From JAFCUW01 sp049897565 (GTDB lineage: Bacteria > Pseudomonadota > Gammaproteobacteria > Burkholderiales > Burkholderiaceae_D): a stretch of 64,000 nucleotides of DNA. The DNA lies in contig NZ_JAFCWM010000003.1 of the NCBI RefSeq assembly GCF_049897565.1, positions 124,001 through 188,000 on the forward strand, in the 5' to 3' direction. The translations under genes and the position numbers were made by a program. The notes below the pieces were generated by a model. It made no database searches. It saw only the letters and a program-made list of their open reading frames with translations, and was not told the origin of the DNA. Position 1 is the first letter of the stretch. Each line of letters opens with the position of its first letter. Positions 1-7,457 of the stretch are shown here, piece by piece.

Positions 1-348
1 ATGTTCAAGATTATCGGCAAGTATGTGCCGCCGCCGCCCCTGATGCCGTCGCCGCTGAAATGGGGAGACGACGCCTGCGTGCGCGAGCGGCTCGGCCAGC
101 GCACGTCAAAGCTGATCAAGACGCGGCGCCTGTACCCGATGCGCTATCCGTTTTCGCCGGCCGAGGTGGTGGAATTTTTCATCCTGTTCTACGGCCCGAC
201 CGTGATGGCCAGCGAAGCGCTCGACGAGCGCCGCCTGGCGGCGTTGACCAAGGAGTTGACGCAGCTGTGGACGGCAAATAACAAGGCCACCGACGGCACC
301 ACTTTCGTCGAGTCCGAATACCTCGAGGTGTTGGCGCTCCACAATTGA
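1..348 (+). CDS. Class I SAM-dependent methyltransferase, C-terminal part (cut by window edge)
   Basis: This is the last 115 residues of a protein whose beginning lies outside the window; the ATG at base 1 is probably an internal methionine. The segment KYVPPPP...SPLKWGD, followed later by FFILFYGPT and ending in SEYLEVLAL, matches the C-terminal half of UbiE/BioC-like methyltransferases as I remember them. The SAM-binding glycine motif would lie upstream and cannot be checked. The substrate is unknown. The gene ends 22 bases before the stop of the convergent transporter gene. Confidence 0.65.
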   Translation: MFKIIGKYVPPPPLMPSPLKWGDDACVRERLGQRTSKLIKTRRLYPMRYPFSPAEVVEFFILFYGPTVMASEALDERRLAALTKELTQLWTANNKATDGTTFVESEYLEVLALHN

Positions 349-370
349 GCGCGCACTGCCGAAGGTTGCA

Positions 371-1456
371 CTAGGCTTCGCGCACCGCGTCCACCTGCGC
401 GTCGACGACGCCCGGGTCGCCGGCGGCCGTCCAGTCGCGCAGCAGCGAATACGCCACCGCCAGCACGGTCGGGCCGATGAACAGGCCGACGAAACCGAAC
501 GCGAAGACGCCGCCGAGCACGCCGAGGAAGGTGAGCAGGAACGGCTGGCTGCTGCCGCGGCTGATCAGGATCGGCTTGACGACGTTGTCGACGCCGGAGA
601 TCAGCACCACTCCCCACAGCAGCATGAACACGCCCCAGCCGGTGCTGCCGTTGGCAAACAGCCAGACCGCGGCGCCGCCCCAGATCAATGGCGGGCCGAC
701 CGGTACCAGCGAAAAGATGAACGTGAGCACGGCCAGCAGCGGCACTGCCGGCACGCCGGCAATGGCGAAGCCGAGCGCGGCAACCAGCGCCTGCGCCAGC
801 GCGGTGCCGAGCAAGCCGTACATGACGCCGCGCACGGTGTTGCTGACGGTGACCCAGACGGTGGCGGCGCGGTCGCCGTAGATGCGGCCGGCGCCGACCT
901 CGAGCACACGCATCAGCGCCATGCCGTCGCGGTACATGAAGAAGCTGACGAAGGCGGCCATGCTCATCTGCACGACGCCGCCGCCGAGGATCAGCCCGCC
1001 GCTCATCAGGATGCGCCGCGCCGGCTCGAGCATGCGCTTGGCCAGTTCGGTCATCTGTTCGCGGCTGGCGATCAGCGTGTTGACGTACTGGTCGAGCCAG
1101 ACGCCGACCAGCGGCAGCTCGCGCAGCCAGGTCGGCGGATGCACGTTGCCAAGCTCAATCATTGCCTTGACTTGCTCGAAGGTGCGGCCTATATCGTCAG
1201 CCAGGTTCCATGCCACCAGCGCAATCGGAATAATCACCAGCAAGGTCAAGCTGAGCGTCATTGTCAGCGCGGCCAACGTGCGCCGGCCGCGCATGCGCGT
1301 GAGCAGGCGCATGTACAAAGGCCAGGACGAAATGACCACGGCGGCGGCGAACAGCAGCGCCGTCAGGAACGGCCGCAACACATACACGACACCCAGCCCC
1401 AGCAGCACCACTGTCCCTAACCGGGTGTAGTTCTTGCCGAAGCGCGCCGTCTCCAT
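371..1456 (-). CDS. AI-2E family transporter (PerM/YdiK type membrane protein)
   Basis: A 361-residue polytopic membrane protein with the family layout. Two N-terminal hydrophobic helices (about residues 13-45) are followed by a third (about 62-85), a soluble stretch with amphipathic helices (about 90-145), and a C-terminal set of five or so helices. The C-terminal half contains the family signature around PLIWGGAAVW and FLGVLGGVFAFGFVGLFIGP. The family is named after an E. coli member proposed to export autoinducer 2, but most members have no proven substrate. It starts 3 bases after the SCO gene and is probably the last gene of the heme/oxidase assembly operon. Confidence 0.85.
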   Translation of the reverse strand: METARFGKNYTRLGTVVLLGLGVVYVLRPFLTALLFAAAVVISSWPLYMRLLTRMRGRRTLAALTMTLSLTLLVIIPIALVAWNLADDIGRTFEQVKAMIELGNVHPPTWLRELPLVGVWLDQYVNTLIASREQMTELAKRMLEPARRILMSGGLILGGGVVQMSMAAFVSFFMYRDGMALMRVLEVGAGRIYGDRAATVWVTVSNTVRGVMYGLLGTALAQALVAALGFAIAGVPAVPLLAVLTFIFSLVPVGPPLIWGGAAVWLFANGSTGWGVFMLLWGVVLISGVDNVVKPILISRGSSQPFLLTFLGVLGGVFAFGFVGLFIGPTVLAVAYSLLRDWTAAGDPGVVDAQVDAVREA

Positions 1457-1459
1457 CGA

Positions 1460-2056
1460 TCAGTCCAGCAATTGCTTGAGGTCGGCCACGATCGGCCCGG
1501 CGCCCTGGCCGTGGCGCAGGAACAGGCGCACCCTGCCGCTCTTGTCGAACACGTAGCTGCCGGCGGTGTGGTCCATCGAATAGCTGCCCGGCGTCTTGCC
1601 CGGCACCTTGGCGTAGAACACCTTGAAGTCCCTGGCCATCTTGGCGGTGGCGGCGGCGTCGCCGTACATGCCGAGGAAGCGCTTGTCGAACGCCGGCACG
1701 TACTGCGCCAGCAGCTGCTCGGTGTCGCGCTCCGGGTCGACGGTGACGAACAGCACCTGCACCTGGTCGGCCTGCGGCCCGAGCTCCTTCATGACGGTGG
1801 CCATCTCGGCCATCGTCGTCGGGCACACGTCGGGGCACTGTGTAAAACCGAAGAACACCACCACCACCTTGCCCTTGAAGTCGGCCAGCGTGCGCGCCTT
1901 GCCGTTGTGATCAAGCAGGGCGAAGTCCTGGGCGTACGGCAGGCCGGTGACGTCGGTGTTCTGGAAGCTCGGCGGCTTGCTGGTGAGCTTGTCGCAGCCG
2001 GACAGCGCAAGCACGGCGGCAAACGTCAAGGCAATAACGACTGGCAGTTTTTTCAT
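1460..2056 (-). CDS. SCO1/SenC family copper chaperone lipoprotein
   Basis: A 198-residue protein with a lipoprotein signal peptide: MKKL start, hydrophobic core and LALSGC with the acylated Cys at 21. A thioredoxin-like SCO domain follows. The copper ligands are visible as CPDVC (Cys74 and Cys78) and a distal His (His163 in MDHTAG). SCO proteins deliver copper to, or reduce, the CuA site of cytochrome oxidase subunit II on the periplasmic face. The ATG at 2056 was chosen because the signal peptide begins there; the reading frame stays open far upstream but only as antisense-type sequence over cyoE. It lies 2 bases after cyoE. Confidence 0.93.
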   Translation of the reverse strand: MKKLPVVIALTFAAVLALSGCDKLTSKPPSFQNTDVTGLPYAQDFALLDHNGKARTLADFKGKVVVVFFGFTQCPDVCPTTMAEMATVMKELGPQADQVQVLFVTVDPERDTEQLLAQYVPAFDKRFLGMYGDAAATAKMARDFKVFYAKVPGKTPGSYSMDHTAGSYVFDKSGRVRLFLRHGQGAGPIVADLKQLLD

Positions 2057-2058
2057 CT

Positions 2059-2961
2059 TCAGAATTTCAGGTAATGGTCGACCACCAGCGCGGCGAACAG
2101 CAGCGACAGGTAGACGATCGACCAGGTGAAGGCCTTGCGCGCGATCTGGTCGGTGTAGTGGCGGTACACGCGCCAGGCGTGCCACAGGAACACGGCATTC
2201 AGGGCGACGGCCGAGGCCAGGTAGATCAGCCCGCTCATATGGACGGCGAACGGCAGCATCGTGACCGCCGCCAGCGCGATCGAATACAGCCAGACGTGAA
2301 AGCCGGTGAAGTTCATGCCGTGGGTGATCGGCAGCATCGGCAGGCCGGACTTGGCGTAGTCGTCGCGGCGGTACATCGCCAGCGCCCAGAAGTGCGGCGG
2401 AGTCCAGACGAAAATGATCAGCACCAGCAGCCACGCTTGCATCGGCACGTCGTTGGCGATCGCCGCCCAGCCCAGCGCCGGCGGCATCGCGCCCGACAGG
2501 CCGCCGATGACGATGTTCTGCGGCGTGGCCGGTTTCAGGATCATCGTGTAGATCACCGCGTAGCCGACGAAGGTGACGAAGGTCAGCCACATCGTCAGCG
2601 GGTTGACCAGCAGGTACAGCACCGCCATGCCGGCGCCGCCGATCAGCGCGGAAAAGACGATGGTTTCACGCTTCGTCAGTTCGCCCGTGGCGCTGGCGCG
2701 GCGCGCGGTGCGCGCCATGCGCGCGTCGATCTCGGCTTCGACCAGGCAGTTGACGGCGAACGCGGCGCCGGCCAGCAGCCAGATGCCGATGGTGGCGGCG
2801 ATGACGACGCGCCACGGCGGCAGCTCGTCGGTGGCGAGGAACATGCCGATCACGGCGCAGAATACGGCCAGCTGCGTCACGCGCGGCTTGGTCAGCGCCC
2901 AGTACTGGGCGATGCGGTTGGACCGCTTGTGCGGTTTTTGTGTGGCGGTTTGGCTTGTCAT
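2059..2961 (-). CDS. cyoE: Protoheme IX farnesyltransferase (heme O synthase)
   Basis: A 300-residue UbiA-superfamily prenyltransferase that adds a farnesyl group to heme B to make heme O, the precursor of heme A. The N-terminal segment ALTKPRVTQL and the first Asp-rich motif in NCLVEAEIDARMARTA are typical of CyoE/CtaB. About seven to nine transmembrane helices can be traced. It sits directly after heme A synthase (5-base gap) in an operon with SURF1 and SCO, so it supplies the aa3 oxidase encoded next door. The name ctaB is equally valid. Confidence 0.95.
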   Translation of the reverse strand: MTSQTATQKPHKRSNRIAQYWALTKPRVTQLAVFCAVIGMFLATDELPPWRVVIAATIGIWLLAGAAFAVNCLVEAEIDARMARTARRASATGELTKRETIVFSALIGGAGMAVLYLLVNPLTMWLTFVTFVGYAVIYTMILKPATPQNIVIGGLSGAMPPALGWAAIANDVPMQAWLLVLIIFVWTPPHFWALAMYRRDDYAKSGLPMLPITHGMNFTGFHVWLYSIALAAVTMLPFAVHMSGLIYLASAVALNAVFLWHAWRVYRHYTDQIARKAFTWSIVYLSLLFAALVVDHYLKF

Positions 2962-2966
2962 GGAGG

Positions 2967-4118
2967 CTATCGCGGGTGGATCTCGGCCGGCACCGGCGCG
3001 CGCGCCGGTGTGCGCAGGGCGATGTCGAGTTGGTACTTTGACTTGTAGTTTAACATGGTCACCAGCAGCACCAGCACTGCGGCGCCGGCATTATGCAGGA
3101 CCGCAATGGCGAGCGGGAAGCTGAAGTAGATGGTCGCCAGGCCGCTGGCAGCCTGCAGCGCCAGCACGATGGCGACGTAGCGCGCGGTCGGGCGCAGCGC
3201 CGCGTGCGGCCAGGCGCGCCAGGTGGTCCAGCCGAGCACGGCGACGACGACCAGCGCGAAGTTGCGGTGCACCCAGTGGATCGCCGTCAGCGCGGAAAAC
3301 GGCAGGTAGTGGCCGGCGGCGGTCTTGCCCAGTTCGCGCCACAAGGTGAAGCCGTGCTCGAAGTCCATCTCCGGCACCAGCTTGCCATTGCACAGCGGGA
3401 AGTCGCTGCACGCGAGGGTGGCGTAATTGGTGCTGACCCAGCCGCCCAGCGCGATCTGCACCAGCAGCAGCGCGGCGCTGGCGATGGCCAGTGCGCGCAC
3501 GCGGCGCAGCGCGGCCGGATTGCCGCCGGGCGCCTGCGGCTTGACGAGGTAGTCTTCGCGCCCGCCCAGCCAGGTCAGCAGCGCCAGCAGGCCCATGCCC
3601 AGCAGCAGGTGAATGGTGACGATGACCGGCTGCAGCTTCAGCGTCACGGTCCAGGCGCCGAACGCGCCCTGCACGCAGACGAACAGGAACAGCGCGGTGG
3701 GAATGGCCGGCGCGAACGTCTGGCTGCGGGTGCGGCGCCATTGCATCCAGGCAGTGGCCATCAGCGCCATGATCAGCACGCCGATGCCCATCGCCAGGTA
3801 GCGGTGGATCATCTCGATCCACGCCTTGACGACGGTCACCGGGCCGTGCGGCAACAGCTGCTCGGCGGCGGTGATCTGTTCATGCGCGAGGAAGGGATTG
3901 GCCAGGCCGTAGCAGCCGGGCCAGTCGGGGCAGCCGAGGCCCGAATCGGTCAGTCGCGTAAAGCCGCCGAACACGATCAGGTCGAACGTCAGGAACACCG
4001 CGACCCACACCAGCTTGCGGTATTTGTTGGCGTCGGACGATATCCACACCATCGCCAGCGGCAGGCTGGCCGCCAGCAGGCCGATCGCGCCCAGTTGCAG
4101 CAGTGTTGCCGTCTGCAT
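2967..4118 (-). CDS. ctaA: Heme A synthase, COX15/CtaA family
   Basis: A 383-residue membrane protein with eight predicted helices in two four-helix halves. It oxidises the C8 methyl of heme O to give heme A. Conserved histidines sit in motifs such as WIEMIHRYLA in the first half and AIHWVHRNFA in the second, and a Cys pair region (LGCPDWPGCYG) follows the first helix, as in the COX15 class. It lies between the thioredoxin-like gene (3-base gap) and cyoE, giving the biosynthetic order heme O to heme A. Confidence 0.95.
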   Translation of the reverse strand: MQTATLLQLGAIGLLAASLPLAMVWISSDANKYRKLVWVAVFLTFDLIVFGGFTRLTDSGLGCPDWPGCYGLANPFLAHEQITAAEQLLPHGPVTVVKAWIEMIHRYLAMGIGVLIMALMATAWMQWRRTRSQTFAPAIPTALFLFVCVQGAFGAWTVTLKLQPVIVTIHLLLGMGLLALLTWLGGREDYLVKPQAPGGNPAALRRVRALAIASAALLLVQIALGGWVSTNYATLACSDFPLCNGKLVPEMDFEHGFTLWRELGKTAAGHYLPFSALTAIHWVHRNFALVVVAVLGWTTWRAWPHAALRPTARYVAIVLALQAASGLATIYFSFPLAIAVLHNAGAAVLVLLVTMLNYKSKYQLDIALRTPARAPVPAEIHPR

Positions 4119-4121
4119 CGC

Positions 4122-4766
4122 TTAGCCGATCGCCGATGCTTTGAGCAGCTTGCCGATGTCCTTCTTGACCTTGGCGTAATGCTGCACCTTGTCCGCTTCG
4201 GCGGCGCCGGCCGGCACTTTCGGGAAGCGCATCATCAGGTTGCCGAGCGGGTCGATCAGCCACAGGCCCTCTTCCAGCGCGGCGTTCGGCTCGGCCGGCA
4301 GCCATTGCGCCACCGCCGCGCCCGGCGCGCGCAGGATGCGCATGCCGTCGAGCTGGCGTATCAGAATGGTGTCGAGCGGCGCCGTGTCGGTGACCAGCCA
4401 AAGCCGTTCGATGCGGCCCATTTCCTTGCCCGTCATCGAGCGCACCTGCTGCATCGCGAACATTTGCTCCATGCAATCCTGCGCGCAGGTTGACGGGCCG
4501 ACCTTCAGCAGCACCCACTTGCCCTTGTACTGCTCCAGGCTGGCCGGCTTGGCGTCGATCGTGGTGGCGCCGAGGACCGGCGGAATCGGGTGCGCGCGCG
4601 GGTCGATCAGGGTGCCGAAGTTGGTGCGCGCCTGCGGCTTGATGACGTAATAGGTCAGGTACGAAAAGATCATCGGCGCCGCGCACACGGCCAGCACCGC
4701 CAGCAGCTTCCAGCGGCCGCTGATTTTCTGTTTCTGTTCGGGGTTACTTGCTTTTGTCTGTTCCAC
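4122..4766 (-). CDS. Membrane-anchored thioredoxin-like (SCO-like) oxidase assembly protein
   Basis: A 214-residue protein with one N-terminal membrane anchor (about residues 19-41) and a periplasmic domain carrying a C-x3-C pair, CAQDC (Cys94, Cys98). SCO proteins have the same spacing. The order of elements (KGKWVLLKVGPSTC, later LIDPLGNLMMRFP) resembles the thioredoxin fold. Related genes are often labelled vaguely as cytochrome oxidase associated. The start codon is GTG at 4766 and overlaps the 3-prime end of the SURF1 gene by 23 bases, which implies translational coupling. A role in copper or thiol handling for oxidase is inferred from motif and position. Confidence 0.75.
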   Translation of the reverse strand: MEQTKASNPEQKQKISGRWKLLAVLAVCAAPMIFSYLTYYVIKPQARTNFGTLIDPRAHPIPPVLGATTIDAKPASLEQYKGKWVLLKVGPSTCAQDCMEQMFAMQQVRSMTGKEMGRIERLWLVTDTAPLDTILIRQLDGMRILRAPGAAVAQWLPAEPNAALEEGLWLIDPLGNLMMRFPKVPAGAAEADKVQHYAKVKKDIGKLLKASAIG

Positions 4767-5472
4767 GTCGAAATCCTGTAATCACAAAAAAGAGGAGCGC
4801 CATTGCCGCCAGCGCATACCATTGGAATGCATAACCCTGGTGTTTCTCGACACCGAGGGACGGCGCCGGCCAGCTGCGCACCAGGCCGTCGGCGGCCGGG
4901 GCCGGGCCGGCCTGCTCGATGAAAAACGGTTGCAGCTTCAGGCCGCTCGCCTTGGCGAATTCGGCCGGATCGATATTTTGCACGATTGCGCCAGGTTTCA
5001 CCGGCTCCGGGGTGCCGAGCTGCATCACCCGGCCCACGCTGGCCTTGACGATGCCGTCGACCGTCACCGTGCCGGCCGGGGTCGCATACGGCGGCAACCT
5101 GGTCGCTTCGGCGGTATTGCGCGGCAGCCAGCCGCGCGCCACCAGCACGTGGGTGTCGGTACCCAGAATGCGCAGCGGCATCACCAGGTAAAAGCCGGCG
5201 CGCCCGTCCTGCGGGCGGTTGTTCAGGTACACCGGCCAGCCGGCGACGAATTCGCCCGTCACGCGCACGTTGCGGTATTCGAGCGGCGCGGCCGGCACCA
5301 GCTCGGCGCCCAGCGCCAGCGGCGCCTCGGCGCCGCGCGCGGTCAGCTTCTGCTGCAAGCTGGTCTTTTCCAGCGCGCGCCGGTCCTGCCACTGCCCCAG
5401 CGACACCCCGAGCGCCACCAGCAGCACGGTTGCCACAAAGGGAATTGGTCGAAACCGGAAGCTGATACCCAT
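4744..5472 (-). CDS. SURF1 family cytochrome oxidase assembly protein
   Basis: A 242-residue protein with one transmembrane helix at each end (about 10-28 and 215-232) and a large periplasmic loop, the standard SURF1 topology. Family-like segments include LGQWQ-RRALEK near the N-terminus, VYLNNRP, and VLVARGWLPRNT. SURF1 helps insert heme A into subunit I. The ATG at 5472 gives the expected short cytoplasmic lead. It is the first gene of the minus-strand assembly operon and is divergent from the small twin-helix gene, with only 39 bases between the starts. Confidence 0.92.
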   Translation of the reverse strand: MGISFRFRPIPFVATVLLVALGVSLGQWQDRRALEKTSLQQKLTARGAEAPLALGAELVPAAPLEYRNVRVTGEFVAGWPVYLNNRPQDGRAGFYLVMPLRILGTDTHVLVARGWLPRNTAEATRLPPYATPAGTVTVDGIVKASVGRVMQLGTPEPVKPGAIVQNIDPAEFAKASGLKLQPFFIEQAGPAPAADGLVRSWPAPSLGVEKHQGYAFQWYALAAMALLFFVITGFRRGTDKSK

Positions 5473-5511
5473 TACAATAGATCCTCGTTCGCTGTTATCT
5501 ATCTACTGACC

Positions 5512-5712
5512 ATGAAAATTCTCATCGCCATCGCCTTCATCCTGATCATCGGCAGCCTCGGCTCGGCGCTGTTCTTCCTCATGCGCGACAAGGGCAAGAG
5601 CAACCGTACCGTGCAGGCGCTGGCGATGCGGGTCGGCCTGTCGATCACCTTGTTCCTGCTGCTGCTCGGCGCCTACAAGATGGGCTGGATCGCGCCGACC
5701 GGGTTGCGTTAA
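5512..5712 (+). CDS. Small twin-transmembrane protein (DUF2909-like)
   Basis: A 66-residue protein made of two hydrophobic helices (about residues 2-21 and 38-58) separated by a short charged loop, ending near GWIAPTGLR. Small twin-helix proteins of this kind are commonly found inside cytochrome c oxidase clusters of beta- and gammaproteobacteria. The function is unknown; a role in oxidase assembly is a guess from context. It is the only plus-strand gene in the block and is followed by a clear hairpin terminator. Confidence 0.8.
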   Translation: MKILIAIAFILIIGSLGSALFFLMRDKGKSNRTVQALAMRVGLSITLFLLLLGAYKMGWIAPTGLR

Positions 5713-5732
5713 AAGCACTTGCCGCTTGCGTG

Positions 5733-5773
5733 AAAAAAGCCGCACGAGGGATTATCCCCCGTGCGGCTTTTTC
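5733..5773. terminator. Bidirectional rho-independent terminator
   Basis: The arms GCCGCACG (5739-5746) and CGTGCGGC (5760-5767) form a stem flanked by A6 on the left and T5 on the right, so it can work on both strands. It lies between the convergent twin-helix gene and coxC. Confidence 0.9.
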
Positions 5774-5800
5774 ATGCGGCGGCGCCAGCGCCGCCGGCCA

Positions 5801-6664
5801 TTACAGCCAGTAGACGACGACGTACAGGCCGAGCCAGACGACGTCGACAAAGTGCCAGTACCAGGCGGCGCCTTCGAAACCGAAGTGGTTGTCGGCGGTG
5901 AAGTGGCCCTTGAGCACGCGGTACAGCACCACCGACAGCATGATCGCGCCGAGCGTGACGTGGAAGCCGTGGAAACCGGTCAGCATGAAGAAGGTCGAGC
6001 CGTAGATGCCGGACGTCAGCTTCAGGTTCAGTTCGCTGTAAGCGTGCATGTACTCGTAGACCTGGAAACCCATGAAGGTCGCGCCGAGCAAGATGGTGGC
6101 GAACAGCCAGATCGCGGTCTGGGCGCGGTGGCCGGCGCGCAGGGCGTGGTGCGAGATGGTCAAGGTCACGCCCGACAGCAGCAGCAGCGCGGTGTTGATG
6201 GTTGGAATCGGGAACGGTCCCATCGTCTGGAACGCGTCGACGGTGCCGGCAGGACCGGTGCCGCCCCATTGCGCGGCGTAGTCAGGCCAGATGAACTTGT
6301 GGTCGAGGTCGCCGAGCCAAGGCAAGCTGATCGCGCGGGCGTAGAACAGCGCGCCGAAGAAGGCGCCGAAGAACATGACTTCGGAGAAGATGAACCAGCT
6401 CATCGACCAGCGGTACGACAGGTCGACGTTCTTGCCGTACTTGCCCGCTTCCGATTCGCCGATGGCGTCGCCGAACCAGAAGTACAGCACCAGGATGGTT
6501 GCCAGGATGCCGCCGATGTTGAGGATCGGGCCCCAGCTGGCGTCGTTGACCCAGCCGGACGCGCCGATCATCGTCACCAGCAGCGAAAGGCCGGCGGCCA
6601 TCGGCCACTTGGAAGGACCCGGCACGAAATAGTGCGGTACGGCGTGTGGTGAACTCATCTTCAT
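5801..6664 (-). CDS. coxC: Cytochrome c oxidase subunit III
   Basis: A 287-residue protein with seven predicted helices. It begins with the typical short lead HAVPHYFVPGPSKWP and contains SEVMFFGAFFGALFYAR, TGFHGFHVTLGA and the C-terminal HFGFEGAAWYWHFVDVVWL. Subunit III stabilises the catalytic core and the proton uptake path of aa3 oxidase. It is transcribed with cox11 and ctaD upstream and ends at the bidirectional terminator. Confidence 0.97.
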   Translation of the reverse strand: MKMSSPHAVPHYFVPGPSKWPMAAGLSLLVTMIGASGWVNDASWGPILNIGGILATILVLYFWFGDAIGESEAGKYGKNVDLSYRWSMSWFIFSEVMFFGAFFGALFYARAISLPWLGDLDHKFIWPDYAAQWGGTGPAGTVDAFQTMGPFPIPTINTALLLLSGVTLTISHHALRAGHRAQTAIWLFATILLGATFMGFQVYEYMHAYSELNLKLTSGIYGSTFFMLTGFHGFHVTLGAIMLSVVLYRVLKGHFTADNHFGFEGAAWYWHFVDVVWLGLYVVVYWL

Positions 6665-6732
6665 CTCCTAAATCAAACTTGGTATTCGGTCGTGGGCCGG
6701 GTGTTCCCCTGGCCCTGTAATGCTTGCGTTGA

Positions 6733-7296
6733 CTATTGCTTCGTTACCGACGCCTGGGTGCCGGCAATTTCAAAGAACGTGTACGACAGCGTGATCGTCT
6801 TCACCTCGCGCGGCAAGGCCGGATCGATGAAAAACACCACCGGCATCTGGCGCGCTTCGTTTGGCTTCATGGTCTGCTGTTTAAAGCAAAAGCACTCGAC
6901 CTTCTTGAAGTGCGGCGTCACCGACTGCGGCGCGTAACTCGGTATTGCCTGCGCCTGCACCGTGCGGTTGGTGGTGTTGACCACCTCGTACATGACCGTC
7001 GCCAGCTCGCCCGGATGGACGTCGATGCTGCGGGTAGTCGGGCGAAACCGCCACGGTCCCTGCGCATTGCCGTCCAGCTCGATCGTGATCGTGCGCGTCT
7101 TGTCGATCTGCGTATTGGCATCGCGTACGGCCATGCCGTCCTGCGCCGTCAATACGTTAATGCCAAGCAGCTCGCACATGTGCTTGTACACCGGTATCAG
7201 GGCGTAGCCGAAACCGAACATCACCACCGCCACCACCACCAGCTTGATGAGCATCGTGCGGTTCAGGCGCAGGCGCCCTTTCGGTACGGTACTCAC
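6733..7296 (-). CDS. ctaG: Cytochrome c oxidase assembly protein CtaG/Cox11
   Basis: A 187-residue protein with an N-terminal anchor (about residues 14-34) and a periplasmic Ig-like domain. The copper-binding motif ECFCF (about residues 129-133) is the Cox11 signature. The protein delivers copper to the CuB site of subunit I. The start is GTG at 7296; the small assembly gene stops at 7298, so the two are almost continuous. No better ATG lies between this GTG and the membrane helix. Confidence 0.95.
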   Translation of the reverse strand: MSTVPKGRLRLNRTMLIKLVVVAVVMFGFGYALIPVYKHMCELLGINVLTAQDGMAVRDANTQIDKTRTITIELDGNAQGPWRFRPTTRSIDVHPGELATVMYEVVNTTNRTVQAQAIPSYAPQSVTPHFKKVECFCFKQQTMKPNEARQMPVVFFIDPALPREVKTITLSYTFFEIAGTQASVTKQ

Positions 7297-7297
7297 G

Positions 7298-7402
7298 TTA
7301 CAGCCAGATGCGCTTGATGAACACCATCGCGAAGAAAAACAGCGCGATGCCGCCGATGATCAGGCCGGTCTTGAGGTTGTTCGGCTTTTTTGGGTCAGGC
7401 AT
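7298..7402 (-). CDS. Cytochrome oxidase small assembly protein, 34 residues
   Basis: A short gene read directly from the sequence: start MPDPKKPNNLKTG, one hydrophobic helix (about residues 13-29) and a basic C-terminus KRIWL. Small single-helix proteins with this N-terminus are found between subunit I and Cox11 in many betaproteobacteria. The start ATG at 7402 and stop at 7298 fit snugly between ctaD and the GTG start of cox11 (1-base gap). It probably helps assemble subunit I; this rests on context only. Confidence 0.8.
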   Translation of the reverse strand: MPDPKKPNNLKTGLIIGGIALFFFAMVFIKRIWL

Positions 7403-7457
7403 ATTAACCACTTACTTTCTGTCGGCAGACGGCGTTGGCCGCCTGCCGTGCTGCAGA

